This document shows, piece after piece, positions 18,591 through 27,916 of a DNA stretch of 64,000 nucleotides. Where the stretch lies: positions 3,186,592-3,250,591 of the forward strand of contig NZ_CM001792.1 in the NCBI RefSeq assembly GCF_000340475.1, in the 5' to 3' direction. Every line of letters starts with the position of its first letter. The stretch's first letter is position 1. Under the pieces are notes generated by a model, which saw only the letters and a list, made by a program, of their open reading frames with translations, did no database searches and had not been told where the DNA came from. A program made the translations under genes and the position numbers. The DNA is from Oceanobacillus kimchii X50 (lineage in GTDB: Bacteria > Bacillota > Bacilli > Bacillales > Amphibacillaceae).

Positions 18591-18619
18591 TTGAATATAA
18601 TTTCTAAATAATGTATAAT
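18591..18619 (+). promoter_or_regulatory. predicted promoter of the YjiH-family gene
   Basis: TTGAAT (18591-18596), a 17-bp spacer and a perfect TATAAT (18614-18619). Confidence 0.65.
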
Positions 18620-18681
18620 TATGCAGTCAGTACAATCTACTATAATACTTTTATATAAATATATTTTTGGGGGTCAATACT

Positions 18682-20025
18682 TTGAAATCATATTCTTTTA
18701 GCGATCATTTGAAGTTCATTATACCTTCTTTGATTGGTATTTTCTTCTTTATGATTCCTATTACCGTTGATGGTGATATGACAATTCCAATTGCTTTACT
18801 CGCAAATTGGGTACAAATTCTATTGGCAAATAGCCTTTCTGCAATAATGATGGTTATTATAATTATAACTGCTATTTCTACAGTTATTGCAAAATTTTTA
18901 GGTGAGGATGCTTTTAATCACAAGCCTTTCTTAAAGCAATTATTCTACACAAGCATGTTCTGGACGATTACACGTGTAATTGCTGCAATTATTGCAGTAA
19001 TGGTATTTTTCGAAATCGGACCAGAAGCAATCTACAGTGAGAATACTGGCGGAATGTTATTACATTCCCTCTTACATGTTTTGTTTGCGGTGTTTTTATT
19101 CGCAGGATTACTTTTACCACTGCTGACGAATTTTGGCTTACTTGAATTCTTTGGAACATTAATGACAAAAATTATGCGTCCTTTATTCCGTCTACCTGGA
19201 CGTTCTTCTATTGATGCACTTGCGTCTTGGGTAGGCGATGGAACGATTGGAGTTTTATTAACCAGTAAGCAATACGAGCAAGGTAACTATACGAAACGCG
19301 AAGCTGCGGTTATTGGTACAACATTCTCTGTAGTTTCTATTACATTTACACTAGTTGTGCTACAAGAAGTTGATTTGGAGAGACTATTCTTGCCGTTCTA
19401 CTTAACGATTATTATTGCTGGGATTGTAGCAGCACTAATCATGCCTAGAATTCCACCTCTATCTAGAAAAGCTAATACGTATGTTACAGATGCCAATAAA
19501 GAATTAGATGAATCTATCCCAGAAGGGGAATCTATAATTAGTTATGGATATAAGAATGCAATTGAAAGAGCAAGAAAGGAAAGCAGCTTATCTAAAATAT
19601 TAAAGGAAAGTGGTCAAAATATCCTTGATATGTGGATGGGCGTCGCTCCTGTCGTTATGGCTATCGGGACGGTTGCTGTTGTGATCGCAGAATATACTCC
19701 ATTCTTCCAATGGATTGGTGCACCATTCGTTCCGTTACTCGAGCTTATGCAAATACCATATGCACAAGAAGCTTCTGAAACATTGTTGGTTGGTTTTGCA
19801 GATATGTTCTTGCCAGCTATCTTTATATCAGGTGTGGAAGCTGAAATCACTCGATTTATTATTGCTGCATTATCAGTAACACAATTAATTTATTTATCTG
19901 AAGTTGGTGGCTTATTACTAGGATCCAAAGTACCTGTTTCATTTAAAGATTTAATGATTATTTTTTTATTACGTACAATCATTACTCTACCGGTCATTAC
20001 ATTAATCGCTCATATTATCTTTTAA
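18682..20025 (+). CDS. YjiH family membrane protein (Gate domain, possible nucleoside-type transporter)
   Basis: 447 residues from a TTG start at 18682, chosen because GGGGGT lies 7 bp upstream; an upstream TTG at 18667 overlaps that site. About ten to eleven membrane helices. The gate-type segments RLPGRSSIDALASWVGDG and GSKVPVSFKDL fit the nucleoside recognition (Gate) domain shared with spore maturation proteins SpmA/SpmB and FeoB. The middle loop (about 265-310) is hydrophilic. Substrate unknown. Single gene with promoter and terminator. Confidence 0.8.
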   Translation: MKSYSFSDHLKFIIPSLIGIFFFMIPITVDGDMTIPIALLANWVQILLANSLSAIMMVIIIITAISTVIAKFLGEDAFNHKPFLKQLFYTSMFWTITRVIAAIIAVMVFFEIGPEAIYSENTGGMLLHSLLHVLFAVFLFAGLLLPLLTNFGLLEFFGTLMTKIMRPLFRLPGRSSIDALASWVGDGTIGVLLTSKQYEQGNYTKREAAVIGTTFSVVSITFTLVVLQEVDLERLFLPFYLTIIIAGIVAALIMPRIPPLSRKANTYVTDANKELDESIPEGESIISYGYKNAIERARKESSLSKILKESGQNILDMWMGVAPVVMAIGTVAVVIAEYTPFFQWIGAPFVPLLELMQIPYAQEASETLLVGFADMFLPAIFISGVEAEITRFIIAALSVTQLIYLSEVGGLLLGSKVPVSFKDLMIIFLLRTIITLPVITLIAHIIF

Positions 20026-20044
20026 GAGAATACGTACATTAAAA

Positions 20045-20084
20045 AAAAGAACTCAGAGATATAAAATCTTTGAGTTCTTTTTTT
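20045..20084 (+). terminator. terminator of the YjiH-family gene
   Basis: AAAGAACTCA-GAGA pairs with TCTTTGAGTTCTTT, followed by seven T residues. Confidence 0.88.
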
Positions 20085-20124
20085 AATTCCACTGAAGTAT
20101 TATTACTGTAAATCTTTCACTATT

Positions 20125-21135
20125 TTAAGAAGATGTTCCACTTCGTTGGTTATTAAATATATTTCGAATTATAGACATCTTACCTTCTATTAATGGCTGT
20201 GACACAGTTAATACCGGCTTACTAGACAATAGAATAACAATCATTGCCGAAATACCAGCAATACCGATAAAGTCTAGTATGTTATTTACCGATAATATAT
20301 CATATTGACGTAAAAACTGTACGATAAAACCATGAAGTAAATATACATATAATGTTCTTGTACCTAGTTTTGTCAACCATCCGAAATTCCGCTTCGGTAC
20401 CCAAGCTAACACACTCACCACCATAATAGCTGCTGTAACATACACAAGCAATCTTGCAATACCTCCATATTGCTCCATTCCTAGATCTCCATAAGATTTG
20501 GAAGCTAATAGCCATCCAGAGTTAAATTCTGGCATATAGAAAATGGCAATTGCTAGTACGGTCATCACAACTAATGAAACTCCTTTTACGGCATTTCTCT
20601 TTATACTCATCATTTGTTTTTCTGTTACCCAATATCCGATTAAGAAAAATGGGAAAAACACAAATGTACGTGATAAACTAAATGTGTGGCCAATCTCACC
20701 AAAGTACCCTACTACCACACCTATTAGTACTGCTAATGAAATACTGTAAAATGCAGGGATTTTCTTAAACACGATTAATAAAATATGCCAGCTGAATAAG
20801 CTAAATAAGAACCATAAAGACCAATGTGGGTGAAACATACCCGTTTGCCAATCTGGTTTACCAATATAGAAATAATAGATAGTATATAAAATTTGAAAAA
20901 TCAAATACGGTACAATTAATTTCTTTGCTAATTTCCAAACATATCCTGCATTTCCGGAACCTTTAGTAAAGAATCCAGATAATAGTATAAATGCTGGCAT
21001 GTGAAACGTATAAATCCATAAATACAAAGTGTTAATTCCTGCGTATTCATTTGTAAAAGGTTGAATCATATGACCAAAAACAACCAAGAAAATTAATAAA
21101 GCTTTCGCATTATCAAAGAAAGCATTACGTTCCAT
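20125..21135 (-). CDS. acyltransferase 3 family membrane protein
   Basis: Multi-span O-acyltransferase (NolL/OafA-like), 336 residues from the ATG at 21135, 6 bp after AAGAGGG; a second ATG two codons upstream touches that site and is less likely. About ten helices. Residues RNAFFDNAKALLIFLVVFGHMIQPF hold the conserved His of the family; HMPAFILLSGFF and HWSLWFLFSLFSW are typical. Resembles YkrP/YfiQ-type proteins. It probably acetylates a cell-surface sugar; the acceptor is unknown. A WalR-like TGTAAT-N5-TGTAAG lies at 21234-21250 but in the opposite orientation. Confidence 0.85.
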   Translation of the reverse strand: MERNAFFDNAKALLIFLVVFGHMIQPFTNEYAGINTLYLWIYTFHMPAFILLSGFFTKGSGNAGYVWKLAKKLIVPYLIFQILYTIYYFYIGKPDWQTGMFHPHWSLWFLFSLFSWHILLIVFKKIPAFYSISLAVLIGVVVGYFGEIGHTFSLSRTFVFFPFFLIGYWVTEKQMMSIKRNAVKGVSLVVMTVLAIAIFYMPEFNSGWLLASKSYGDLGMEQYGGIARLLVYVTAAIMVVSVLAWVPKRNFGWLTKLGTRTLYVYLLHGFIVQFLRQYDILSVNNILDFIGIAGISAMIVILLSSKPVLTVSQPLIEGKMSIIRNIFNNQRSGTSS

Positions 21136-21373
21136 ATTCATCCCTCTTGTTGTATTCCAGAATTATTGTTGCATTATCCACTTTACCCGTTTTTCAAAAA
21201 AAAATCATATCAAAAGCCCAGATTTCATCATTCTGTAATCAATTTGTAAGTGTAGAGCAAAAATGTAATAGAAATACAGTAAATTTGCCGTAAAGTGTAC
21301 TTCATTCAATGGGGAATTTTAATGTTACATATACGATATACAAGAGATAGGATGTTTTTTCTATCTAAGTATA

Positions 21374-21404
21374 AAAGTCCCTAGAATTGAAAACTAGAGA
21401 CTTT
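21374..21404 (-). terminator. ku terminator overlapping the stop codon
   Basis: AAAGTCCCTAG (21374-21384) pairs with CTAGAGACTTT (21394-21404). The promoter-proximal arm begins inside the ku stop codon. TTTTATA follows on the minus strand. Confidence 0.7.
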
Positions 21405-22245
21405 ATGATGTTGCTTTTTTCTTCTTTGCAGTTGTTTTTTTCTTCGGTTGTTTCGGTTTTGGCTTGTCCTTTTTCGCCCGATCTAACGATTCCTGCAACG
21501 CATCCATTAAGTTCGTTACATTATCCGGAGTCGTTTTTGGTTCTCCACCGATTTCTATTTCTTCATTATTTTTCTTCGCTTCTATTAATTCTAATAGAGC
21601 TGTTCGATAATCATCGGTATACTTTTCAGGCTCAAATTCTGTTGTTAATTGATCAATTAATAATTTAGCTGTATCCAGTTCTTTTTTTCCTACTTCTGCT
21701 TGCTCAGGAACATTCGGCACATCTGCCACGGCTCGAACTTCATCTGGATAGTGAATGGTTTCTACAACAATTGCACTTTCATATACACGAATGATCGCTA
21801 ATTGTTCTTTAGAACGTATCATCATTTTCGCTATACCAATCTTTCCAGAATCTAATAAAGCTTCTCTTAATAGAGCATATGCCTTTGACCCACCTTCATT
21901 TGGGGATAAATAATAACTTTTTTCAAAGTATATGGGATCAATGTCCTTTAACTGAACAAAGTCAATAATTTCTACTGCTTTATCTTCTTGCTCTTTCTTT
22001 AAAGCTTCCAATTCATCATCGTCCAACACAACAAATTTATTCTTGGCATATTCATATGCTTTTACTAGATCATCATTGGATACATCTTCTTCACAGTTGG
22101 GACAAACCTTCTCATATTTAATTGGTGTTTTACATTTTTTGTGCAGTTGACGAAGTCTTATATCTTTGTTTTCTGTCGCCGCGTGCATCTTCACTGGAAT
22201 ATTAACTAAACCAAAACTAATAGTTCCCTTCCACATTGTATGCAT
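21403..22245 (-). CDS. ku: Ku protein of bacterial NHEJ
   Basis: Binds DNA ends as a homodimer and recruits LigD for end joining, mainly important in spores. 280 residues. It starts MHTMWKGTISFGLVNIPVK, the standard bacterial Ku opening, with a CxxC pair at residues 39-56 (CKTPIKYEKVCPNC). The Ku core runs to about 250, then a Lys-rich tail (PKPKQPKKKTTAKKKK), the usual DNA-binding extension. GGAGGG before the first ATG. It is divergent from ligD with only 101 bp between, whereas in B. subtilis the two genes form one operon. No clear sigma-G promoter could be fixed. Confidence 0.96.
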   Translation of the reverse strand: MHTMWKGTISFGLVNIPVKMHAATENKDIRLRQLHKKCKTPIKYEKVCPNCEEDVSNDDLVKAYEYAKNKFVVLDDDELEALKKEQEDKAVEIIDFVQLKDIDPIYFEKSYYLSPNEGGSKAYALLREALLDSGKIGIAKMMIRSKEQLAIIRVYESAIVVETIHYPDEVRAVADVPNVPEQAEVGKKELDTAKLLIDQLTTEFEPEKYTDDYRTALLELIEAKKNNEEIEIGGEPKTTPDNVTNLMDALQESLDRAKKDKPKPKQPKKKTTAKKKKATS

Positions 22246-22346
22246 TCCGTTCCCTCCTTGAAGTTAGTTTGCAGTTCTCTCTGTTTTTTATACGAATGGA
22301 ATAGTAAAAACAATAAAATCAGACACCCTATTAATGAGGTGATTAT

Positions 22347-24143
22347 ATGGAATGGATGAAGCCGATAGCAAGTACAGAAATTCCAGCTGGGGATGAGTGG
22401 TTATATGAGGTGAAATATGATGGATTTCGATGTAAATTAGTATGGTCTGTCACAAATAAAATAACTTTAATCAGTAAAAATAATCATGATATCACAAAAA
22501 ATTTTCCTGAAGTTATTCAATGGTGTGAAAATAACTACAAATACTTCAAAAATAAATTACCGTTAGAATTAGATGGCGAACTAGTAATATTAAATCACCG
22601 GTATCAAGCGAATTTCGCTCAAATACAAAACCGTGGAAGATTACAAAATAGCGATCGAATTAAAAAAAGCGCAAATCTAAGACCTGCAACATTTATGGTG
22701 TTTGATTTAACAGAACTCAAAGGAAAAAAATTACACCAAAGCAATCTATCTTTACGAAAGAAATACCTTTATCAACTCATGCAAGAACTGACTGAAAATG
22801 AAATGATTAGATGTGTGGAATCATTCACCTCTATCTCAAACGTTAATGAAATTGTATATGCAGCCAAGGCTGAGGGCATTGTCGCCAAAAAGAAAAAAAG
22901 CACTTACCAAAAAGGAAAGCAACATAACGATTGGTTTAAAATTAAAAATTGGCGATTAATACACGGAATTCTAACAGCTTATAACCCAAGTAATGGCTAT
23001 TTTACAGTTAGTGTACTGAAGAATAATCAGCCTATTCATATCGGGAAGTGTAAACACGGCCTAGCAAAAGATACTTCTCAAACTGTACAAAGGCTTTTTC
23101 AAGATCAAGGTGACTTCCTGGATGGTATATACTATCTACCTCCAGCAATTACGAGTACCATCCATACATTAGATTTATATGATCATGAGCTACGTGAACC
23201 TGAATTTAAACAGATTACAGCAGATATACCCTATACAGAATGCACATTGGAAAAATTACAATTAGACTTGGCTCAACTCCCTCATTCTATAGAGGTATCC
23301 AATACAGATAAGTACCTATGGCCAAATAATTATACCAAAAAGGATTTGTTAATATACATTCGTGAAATATCAACCTGGATGTTACCTTTTCTACGTCAAA
23401 AAGCATTAACCATCATTCGTTGTCCAGATGGAATAACAGAGGAGTCCTTTTTTCAAAAGAACCTCCCAGACTATGCCCCAGACTATTTATCATCAACTTC
23501 TTCTCAAGAGAACTATATTGTATGTAATCATTTAAAAAGCATCGTCTGGTTAGCAAATCATGGTTCGATTGAATATCATATCCCTTTTCAACGGATTGGC
23601 CATGTTACACCTGTAGAAATTGCCTTTGATTTAGATCCACCTGATCGTGAGCATTTCAATTTAGCAGTTCATGCTGCAAATCTCCTAAAGCAAATATTAG
23701 ATGAATTAGAACTCGTATCGTTCGTAAAAACATCAGGAAACAAAGGACTGCAAGTATATATTCCGATACGAGAAGGTAGTATGACTTATGACGAGACATT
23801 CCTATTCACAGAAGCCATTGCTAAAACGCTAGAAAAGTCATATCCAAACGATTTTACGACCGAACGGATGAAAAAGAACCGGAATAATCGACTCTATATT
23901 GACTATGTCCAACATGGTAAAGATAAAACACTTATTGCACCCTATTCACCAAGAATGACGAAAGAAGGTACAGTATCTACACCACTATATTGGAATGAAG
24001 TAGTTGAGGATTTAGATCCTACCTTTTTTACAATTGGTAATGTTGTAAATCGGGTACATGAGATTGGTTGCCCTTTTGCAAACTATCATGATATGCATGA
24101 GCAGCAAGATATGAAAAAGATGCTTCGCTTAGTACGTGGATAA
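22347..24143 (+). CDS. ligD: ATP-dependent DNA ligase D (ligase plus polymerase/primase domain)
   Basis: Seals double-strand breaks with Ku. 598 residues, the B. subtilis type without the nuclease domain. The ligase domain comes first: motif I KYDG with the adenylated Lys at K23, LDGELV (motif III), EGIVAKKKKSTY (IV) and WFKIKNW (V). The C-terminal PolDom follows from about 310, with the metal motif FDLDPPD and a KTSGNKGLQVYIP segment. The start has GAGGTG at 7 bp. Divergent from ku. Transcription ends without a strong plus-strand terminator before the convergent OsmC gene. Confidence 0.96.
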   Translation: MEWMKPIASTEIPAGDEWLYEVKYDGFRCKLVWSVTNKITLISKNNHDITKNFPEVIQWCENNYKYFKNKLPLELDGELVILNHRYQANFAQIQNRGRLQNSDRIKKSANLRPATFMVFDLTELKGKKLHQSNLSLRKKYLYQLMQELTENEMIRCVESFTSISNVNEIVYAAKAEGIVAKKKKSTYQKGKQHNDWFKIKNWRLIHGILTAYNPSNGYFTVSVLKNNQPIHIGKCKHGLAKDTSQTVQRLFQDQGDFLDGIYYLPPAITSTIHTLDLYDHELREPEFKQITADIPYTECTLEKLQLDLAQLPHSIEVSNTDKYLWPNNYTKKDLLIYIREISTWMLPFLRQKALTIIRCPDGITEESFFQKNLPDYAPDYLSSTSSQENYIVCNHLKSIVWLANHGSIEYHIPFQRIGHVTPVEIAFDLDPPDREHFNLAVHAANLLKQILDELELVSFVKTSGNKGLQVYIPIREGSMTYDETFLFTEAIAKTLEKSYPNDFTTERMKKNRNNRLYIDYVQHGKDKTLIAPYSPRMTKEGTVSTPLYWNEVVEDLDPTFFTIGNVVNRVHEIGCPFANYHDMHEQQDMKKMLRLVRG

Positions 24144-24170
24144 ACCGTATAACTTATAGATGAAAGATTA

Positions 24171-24212
24171 AAAAACCCGAACCATACTCTTTTTTTATTA
24201 GAGCGGTTCGGG
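24171..24212 (-). terminator. terminator of the OsmC gene
   Basis: CCCGAACC (24176-24183) pairs with GGTTCGGG (24205-24212); six T residues follow on the minus strand. Confidence 0.8.
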
Positions 24213-24226
24213 GCTTAATATAGATT

Positions 24227-24670
24227 TTATTTACCGAATGTTGGTTGCAATTCTATTTGTACATTGCCTTGAATTGCTCTGGAAATCATGCAAGAAGTTT
24301 CTGCTTTTTCGACTAGTTTTCGTACATGTTTCCATTGCTTGTCATTTGCCTCTTCTTTTAAATTAACGAAAGGTTTATGAATGATTTTCTCATACGTAAA
24401 TACACCATTGGTCACATCCACAATACCTTCTGATTCTAGATACATTTTACTTAAAGGTAGTTCGGCGCGTTCAATCAATGCAGCCAGTGTAATCACATAG
24501 CAAGTAGCAGCCGCTCCTAATAACATTTCATCTGGATTAGTACCAATCCCTGGTCCATCCATTTCAGTCGGAATCGAGATTTTTGTTTTTAAATTTCCTG
24601 CTTCAATCGTTCCTTGGCTATTTCTACCACCTGGCCATTCCGCTTTCAAATGAAAATGATGTTGTACCAA
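24227..24670 (-). CDS. OsmC/Ohr family peroxide reductase-like protein
   Basis: 147 residues. The OsmC family has two redox cysteines, seen here in AAATCYVITLAALIE and AETSCMISRAIQGN, as expected for peroxide or organic hydroperoxide reduction. The N-terminus carries NPDEMLLGAAATC, the usual substrate-pocket helix. It looks nearer to the SACOL1771-like OsmC subgroup than to OhrA/OhrB. Start ATG with GGGGGAC upstream. Single gene, convergent with ligD. Confidence 0.85.
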   Translation of the reverse strand: MVQHHFHLKAEWPGGRNSQGTIEAGNLKTKISIPTEMDGPGIGTNPDEMLLGAAATCYVITLAALIERAELPLSKMYLESEGIVDVTNGVFTYEKIIHKPFVNLKEEANDKQWKHVRKLVEKAETSCMISRAIQGNVQIELQPTFGK

Positions 24671-24811
24671 AGTTAGTCCCCCTCTAGATTATTCACACCT
24701 AGTATAACAAAACGTTCTGATCAAAAGACGAATATTATAAGAATAAAAGTAAGAAATATACGGAGACTTCCGCGATGCATAAGCATCCGGAGACTCACCG
24801 GCCATCTTCCA

Positions 24812-25636
24812 TTAAGACTGTCCTTTTTCTTGATTCTTCTTCGGACTGGAAGCAAACCAACCAACAACTGCAATTGCAACAAGTATAACATAGAAGCTCA
24901 ACTTCCAACCTGTAGAATGCGGGAAGTGTTCTGGAATCCAGCCAATATCTGGATTTGCCATCACAAGAACAGCTAGTTTTACACCAACCCATCCAACGAT
25001 TAAAAATGCAGCCACTTCGAGTGCAGGACGTTTATGAAGGATACCGACAAATATATTTGCAGCGAATCGCATGATAATTAATCCGATCATACCACCTGCA
25101 AATACTACCATAAATTGACCAGTATCTAAGCTACCGATATTACCTAAACCAGTAGCAGGTAATGCCACCGCTAAAGCTACTGCTGCTAATATAGAATCGA
25201 CCGCAAATGCCAGGTCTGCAAATTCTACTTTTACTACAGTTAGCCAAAATTCTTTCTTCGATGCTTGCTCAGGTTCTTTATTTGCTAATGCAGCTACAGA
25301 TTCTTTTGCATCTTCAGCTATCTCTAACTCTTCTTCAGGTTCTTCTTTCTTTTTAAATCGATCATATAAGTTCTTTATCGAAATAAATAATAAGTAGGCT
25401 GCACCTAAAGCCTGTACTTGCCAAAAATCTACAAGGAACGATATAACAAATAACGAAGCAAACCTAAAAACAAATGCCCCTGCAAGTCCATAGAACAATG
25501 CTCTCTTACGCTGTTTTTCTGGAAGATGTCGGACCATAATTGCTAATACTAGAGCATTATCAGCTGCTAATAAACCCTCTAAGCCAATAAGTACCAGCAA
25601 GACCCATAAATATTCTAACAATAACTCTGAACCCAT
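24812..25636 (-). CDS. TerC family membrane protein, likely manganese exporter (YkoY/YceF-like)
   Basis: 274 residues, about eight membrane helices. TerC signatures: GLEGLLAADNALVLAIMV near the N-terminus and FADLAFAVDSILAAVALAV after a charged loop (about 100-150). The acidic residues in these helices are proposed to bind metal. Its long leader carries a yybP-ykoY Mn2+ riboswitch, the known switch for TerC-type Mn export, which strongly supports a manganese role. The ATG follows GAGGAG at 10 bp. Confidence 0.9.
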   Translation of the reverse strand: MGSELLLEYLWVLLVLIGLEGLLAADNALVLAIMVRHLPEKQRKRALFYGLAGAFVFRFASLFVISFLVDFWQVQALGAAYLLFISIKNLYDRFKKKEEPEEELEIAEDAKESVAALANKEPEQASKKEFWLTVVKVEFADLAFAVDSILAAVALAVALPATGLGNIGSLDTGQFMVVFAGGMIGLIIMRFAANIFVGILHKRPALEVAAFLIVGWVGVKLAVLVMANPDIGWIPEHFPHSTGWKLSFYVILVAIAVVGWFASSPKKNQEKGQS

Positions 25637-25808
25637 AATACATTAACTCCTCTTCTATAGTGAGACTTCCATCAATGCCGGGTTTTCCACACTTGATGGT
25701 TTAACGAACCTTATGCCCGGTTCCCTTCTCTTTTTGCGACCCCTAAGACTTAAAGTGAAGGGATACGGACGATTACTCACCGCAATCAACACATTAGTAA
25801 AAAAGCAC
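25637..25808 (-). other. TerC leader downstream of the riboswitch
   Basis: A 172-bp untranslated stretch between the riboswitch terminator and the TerC start. It holds an inverted pair CCATCAA/TTGATGG (25669-25700 region) and two near copies of ACCGGGCAT/ACCCGGCAT. A 66-codon frame here has no ribosome site and is not a gene. Confidence 0.4.
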
Positions 25809-25849
25809 AAAAAAACGAGACCTTTACCTACTAATGGTAAAGGTCTCGC
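25809..25849 (-). terminator. riboswitch expression-platform terminator
   Basis: CGAGACCTTTACC and GGTAAAGGTCTCG are perfect 13-bp arms (25816-25828 and 25836-25848) with a 7-nt loop and TTTTTTT. The upstream arm is also the 3' strand of riboswitch helix P1, so the two structures exclude each other. Confidence 0.92.
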
Positions 25850-25927
25850 TAACAACGGTCGTTGCCATATAAAGCCGGAGAATTGATCTCGTAATGACGA
25901 CTTTAAATGTACAGCTACTCCCCTTTA
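25836..25927 (-). ncRNA. yybP-ykoY manganese riboswitch
   Basis: On the minus strand the aptamer begins AAAGGGGAGTAGCTG, continues AAGTCGTCATTACGAG, CTCCGGCTTTATATGGC and CAACGACCG, and ends TTAGCGAGACCTTTACC. These match the conserved L1 (GGGGAGUAG) and L3 (AGCGAGACCUUU) blocks of the Mn2+ riboswitch. The 3' end of P1 overlaps the terminator arm, so Mn2+ binding should stabilise P1, disrupt the terminator and switch the TerC gene on. Confidence 0.93.
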
Positions 25928-25948
25928 ATTTGCTTTAAGTATACACTT

Positions 25949-25977
25949 ATTAAATACTTTTTTTCTTCATCTGTCAA
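25949..25977 (-). promoter_or_regulatory. promoter of the Mn riboswitch-TerC transcript
   Basis: On the minus strand: TTGACA (25977-25972), a 17-bp spacer and TTTAAT (25954-25949), placing the start just before the aptamer. Confidence 0.6.
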
Positions 25978-25998
25978 TATAAAGAAGTAAACCTACAA

Positions 25999-27732
25999 TT
26001 AATCAATAATACCATTCACTCGCTCTTCCAATGATTCTTTAAGCGCCAATAAACGTTGGTGACTATCTTCTGCATTTGTTCCACGTACACCATAATAATA
26101 TTTAATTTTCGGTTCCGTCCCAGATGGACGGAAACATACCCAACCATCATCTTGTAACAAATACTTAATCATATTTTCTTTTGGCAGTGTAATGGTTTCT
26201 TGCTTTTTCTCTAAAGTTAAAGTACGGATAGAACTAGAGTAGTCTTCGATAGTAGTCACCTGCATTCCGCCAATTTCAACGAAAGGGTTTTCTCTAATCG
26301 AGGTTAATATCTCCTCTATTTGTTCCGAACCTTCTTGTCCTTTCAATGTTAAAGAAGTCATGCCCTCTAGATAGTATCCATATTTTTCATATAGTAAATC
26401 TAATGCATCAAATAATGTTTTTCCTTCCTTCTTCCAATAATATGCCATTTCAGTTGCCATCATTGCTGCCTGTACAGCATCTTTATCCCGTGCAAAGCTA
26501 CTGATTAAATAACCGTAGCTTTCTTCAAATCCAAATAGGAAAGTTTCGCCTGTCATATCGTATTGGTTGATCTTTTCCCCAATATATTTAAAGCCTGTCA
26601 AAGTATCAATTGACCCTACTTGGTTTGCTTCCGCAATTGCACGTCCCATTTCTGTTGTTACAACTGTTTTAATCATACGAGGTTTCACCGTTTTAGACTT
26701 ATCAATGTGCTTAACGATATAATCGAATAATAGTACACCAAGTTGATTACCAGTTAGCACTTGATATTCATCATCTGAATTTTTCACTGCTACACCAAGG
26801 CGATCTGCATCTGGATCCGTACCTAATAAAATATCGGCGTTTGTTTGTTTTCCTATATCAATAGCTTTGGAAAATGCTTGATGCTCTTCTGGATTCGGTG
26901 ATTTGACCGTTGAAAACTCTGGATCGGGTTGGGCTTGCTCTTCGACAACAGCCACTTTAGAGAAGTGAAGCTGTTGAAGTCCTTTTGTTACTAAATCATA
27001 CGCAGTACCATGTAATGGCGTAAATACGACCTGTAAATCCTTGTCATTTTGCTGTTCTTCTGTTGATAGTTGAGTTATTTCATGTAATTTTTCCAAATAA
27101 GCAATATCTACTTCATCGCTTAACCACGTTAACTTTCCTTGTTCTTCTACTTGGGCTTGCTCTAATGTCGGAACTGTTAATTCATCTTCCGTTTGCTGTA
27201 TTGATTCTACAATCAATTGCGCTTCTGATGGAACAATTTGCGATCCATGTTCATTATAGACTTTAAATCCATTATATTCGGGTGGATTATGACTAGCAGT
27301 AATCATAATCCCTGCTGCAGTATTTAAGTGGCGGACTGCAAAAGATAATAAAGGAGTTGGTCGTAAAGATTCAAATACATATGTATGTATGCCGTAGTAT
27401 CCCAATACTTTAGCGGATTCAATTGCAAATTCTTTAGACATATACCGAGAATCATAAGCAATAACAATACCTCGATTTTTTGCATCACTACGATTAGTTA
27501 ACAAATAATCTGCAAGTCCATTAACTGCTTTTCTTACTGTATAAATATTCATACGATTGGTTCCCGCTCCAAGAATTCCTCGCATCCCCGCTGTACCAAA
27601 CGATAATTCTTGATAAAAAGCATCTTTCAACGCATCCTTATCATTCTTTAGTTTATTTAAATTTGATTTTAATGATTCATCTAATGTTGTAAACATATTC
27701 CACTTTTCAAACATTTTTTCCCAGTTCTTCAC
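25999..27732 (-). CDS. pgcA: alpha-phosphoglucomutase/phosphomannomutase PgcA
   Basis: Interconverts glucose 6-phosphate and glucose 1-phosphate, feeding UDP-glucose for glycolipid and wall teichoic acid. GTG start at 27732, 8 bp after GGAGG, giving VKNWEKMFEKWN, which aligns with the B. subtilis start; an upstream ATG (27774) would add 14 unsupported residues. 577 residues. The catalytic Ser loop is TASHNPPEYNGFKVY, the metal loop DPDADRLGVA, the sugar loop GFEESYGYL and the phosphate loop RPSGTEPKIKYYY. All active-site motifs are intact. Single gene. Confidence 0.95.
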   Translation of the reverse strand: MKNWEKMFEKWNMFTTLDESLKSNLNKLKNDKDALKDAFYQELSFGTAGMRGILGAGTNRMNIYTVRKAVNGLADYLLTNRSDAKNRGIVIAYDSRYMSKEFAIESAKVLGYYGIHTYVFESLRPTPLLSFAVRHLNTAAGIMITASHNPPEYNGFKVYNEHGSQIVPSEAQLIVESIQQTEDELTVPTLEQAQVEEQGKLTWLSDEVDIAYLEKLHEITQLSTEEQQNDKDLQVVFTPLHGTAYDLVTKGLQQLHFSKVAVVEEQAQPDPEFSTVKSPNPEEHQAFSKAIDIGKQTNADILLGTDPDADRLGVAVKNSDDEYQVLTGNQLGVLLFDYIVKHIDKSKTVKPRMIKTVVTTEMGRAIAEANQVGSIDTLTGFKYIGEKINQYDMTGETFLFGFEESYGYLISSFARDKDAVQAAMMATEMAYYWKKEGKTLFDALDLLYEKYGYYLEGMTSLTLKGQEGSEQIEEILTSIRENPFVEIGGMQVTTIEDYSSSIRTLTLEKKQETITLPKENMIKYLLQDDGWVCFRPSGTEPKIKYYYGVRGTNAEDSHQRLLALKESLEERVNGIID

Positions 27733-27916
27733 AGGCGTATCCTCCCAAATGACGATATGCAAAAATTTTAGCATACTTTTGCAGCTATTACTATTACTCT
27801 CGTTTAGTGTTATTTAAAATCGGTAATTACTAGATAATAAGAAAATAATCTTTCTAATCCATGTAAAAAGATGTAAAATAATACTAATCATAGACGATAT
27901 AGAAAGTAGTGATGTT

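Noticed and set aside
21234..21250. WalR box TGTAAT-N5-TGTAAG upstream of the acyltransferase
   Set aside because: Orientation is opposite to the gene, one end base does not fit, and the gene is not a typical WalR target.
22246..22346. sigma-G promoters for ku and ligD
   Set aside because: No -35/-10 pair with the right spacing; the candidates were 2-3 bp off or mismatched.
25655..25855. 66-codon open frame in the TerC leader
   Set aside because: Lies across the riboswitch terminator and has no ribosome site.
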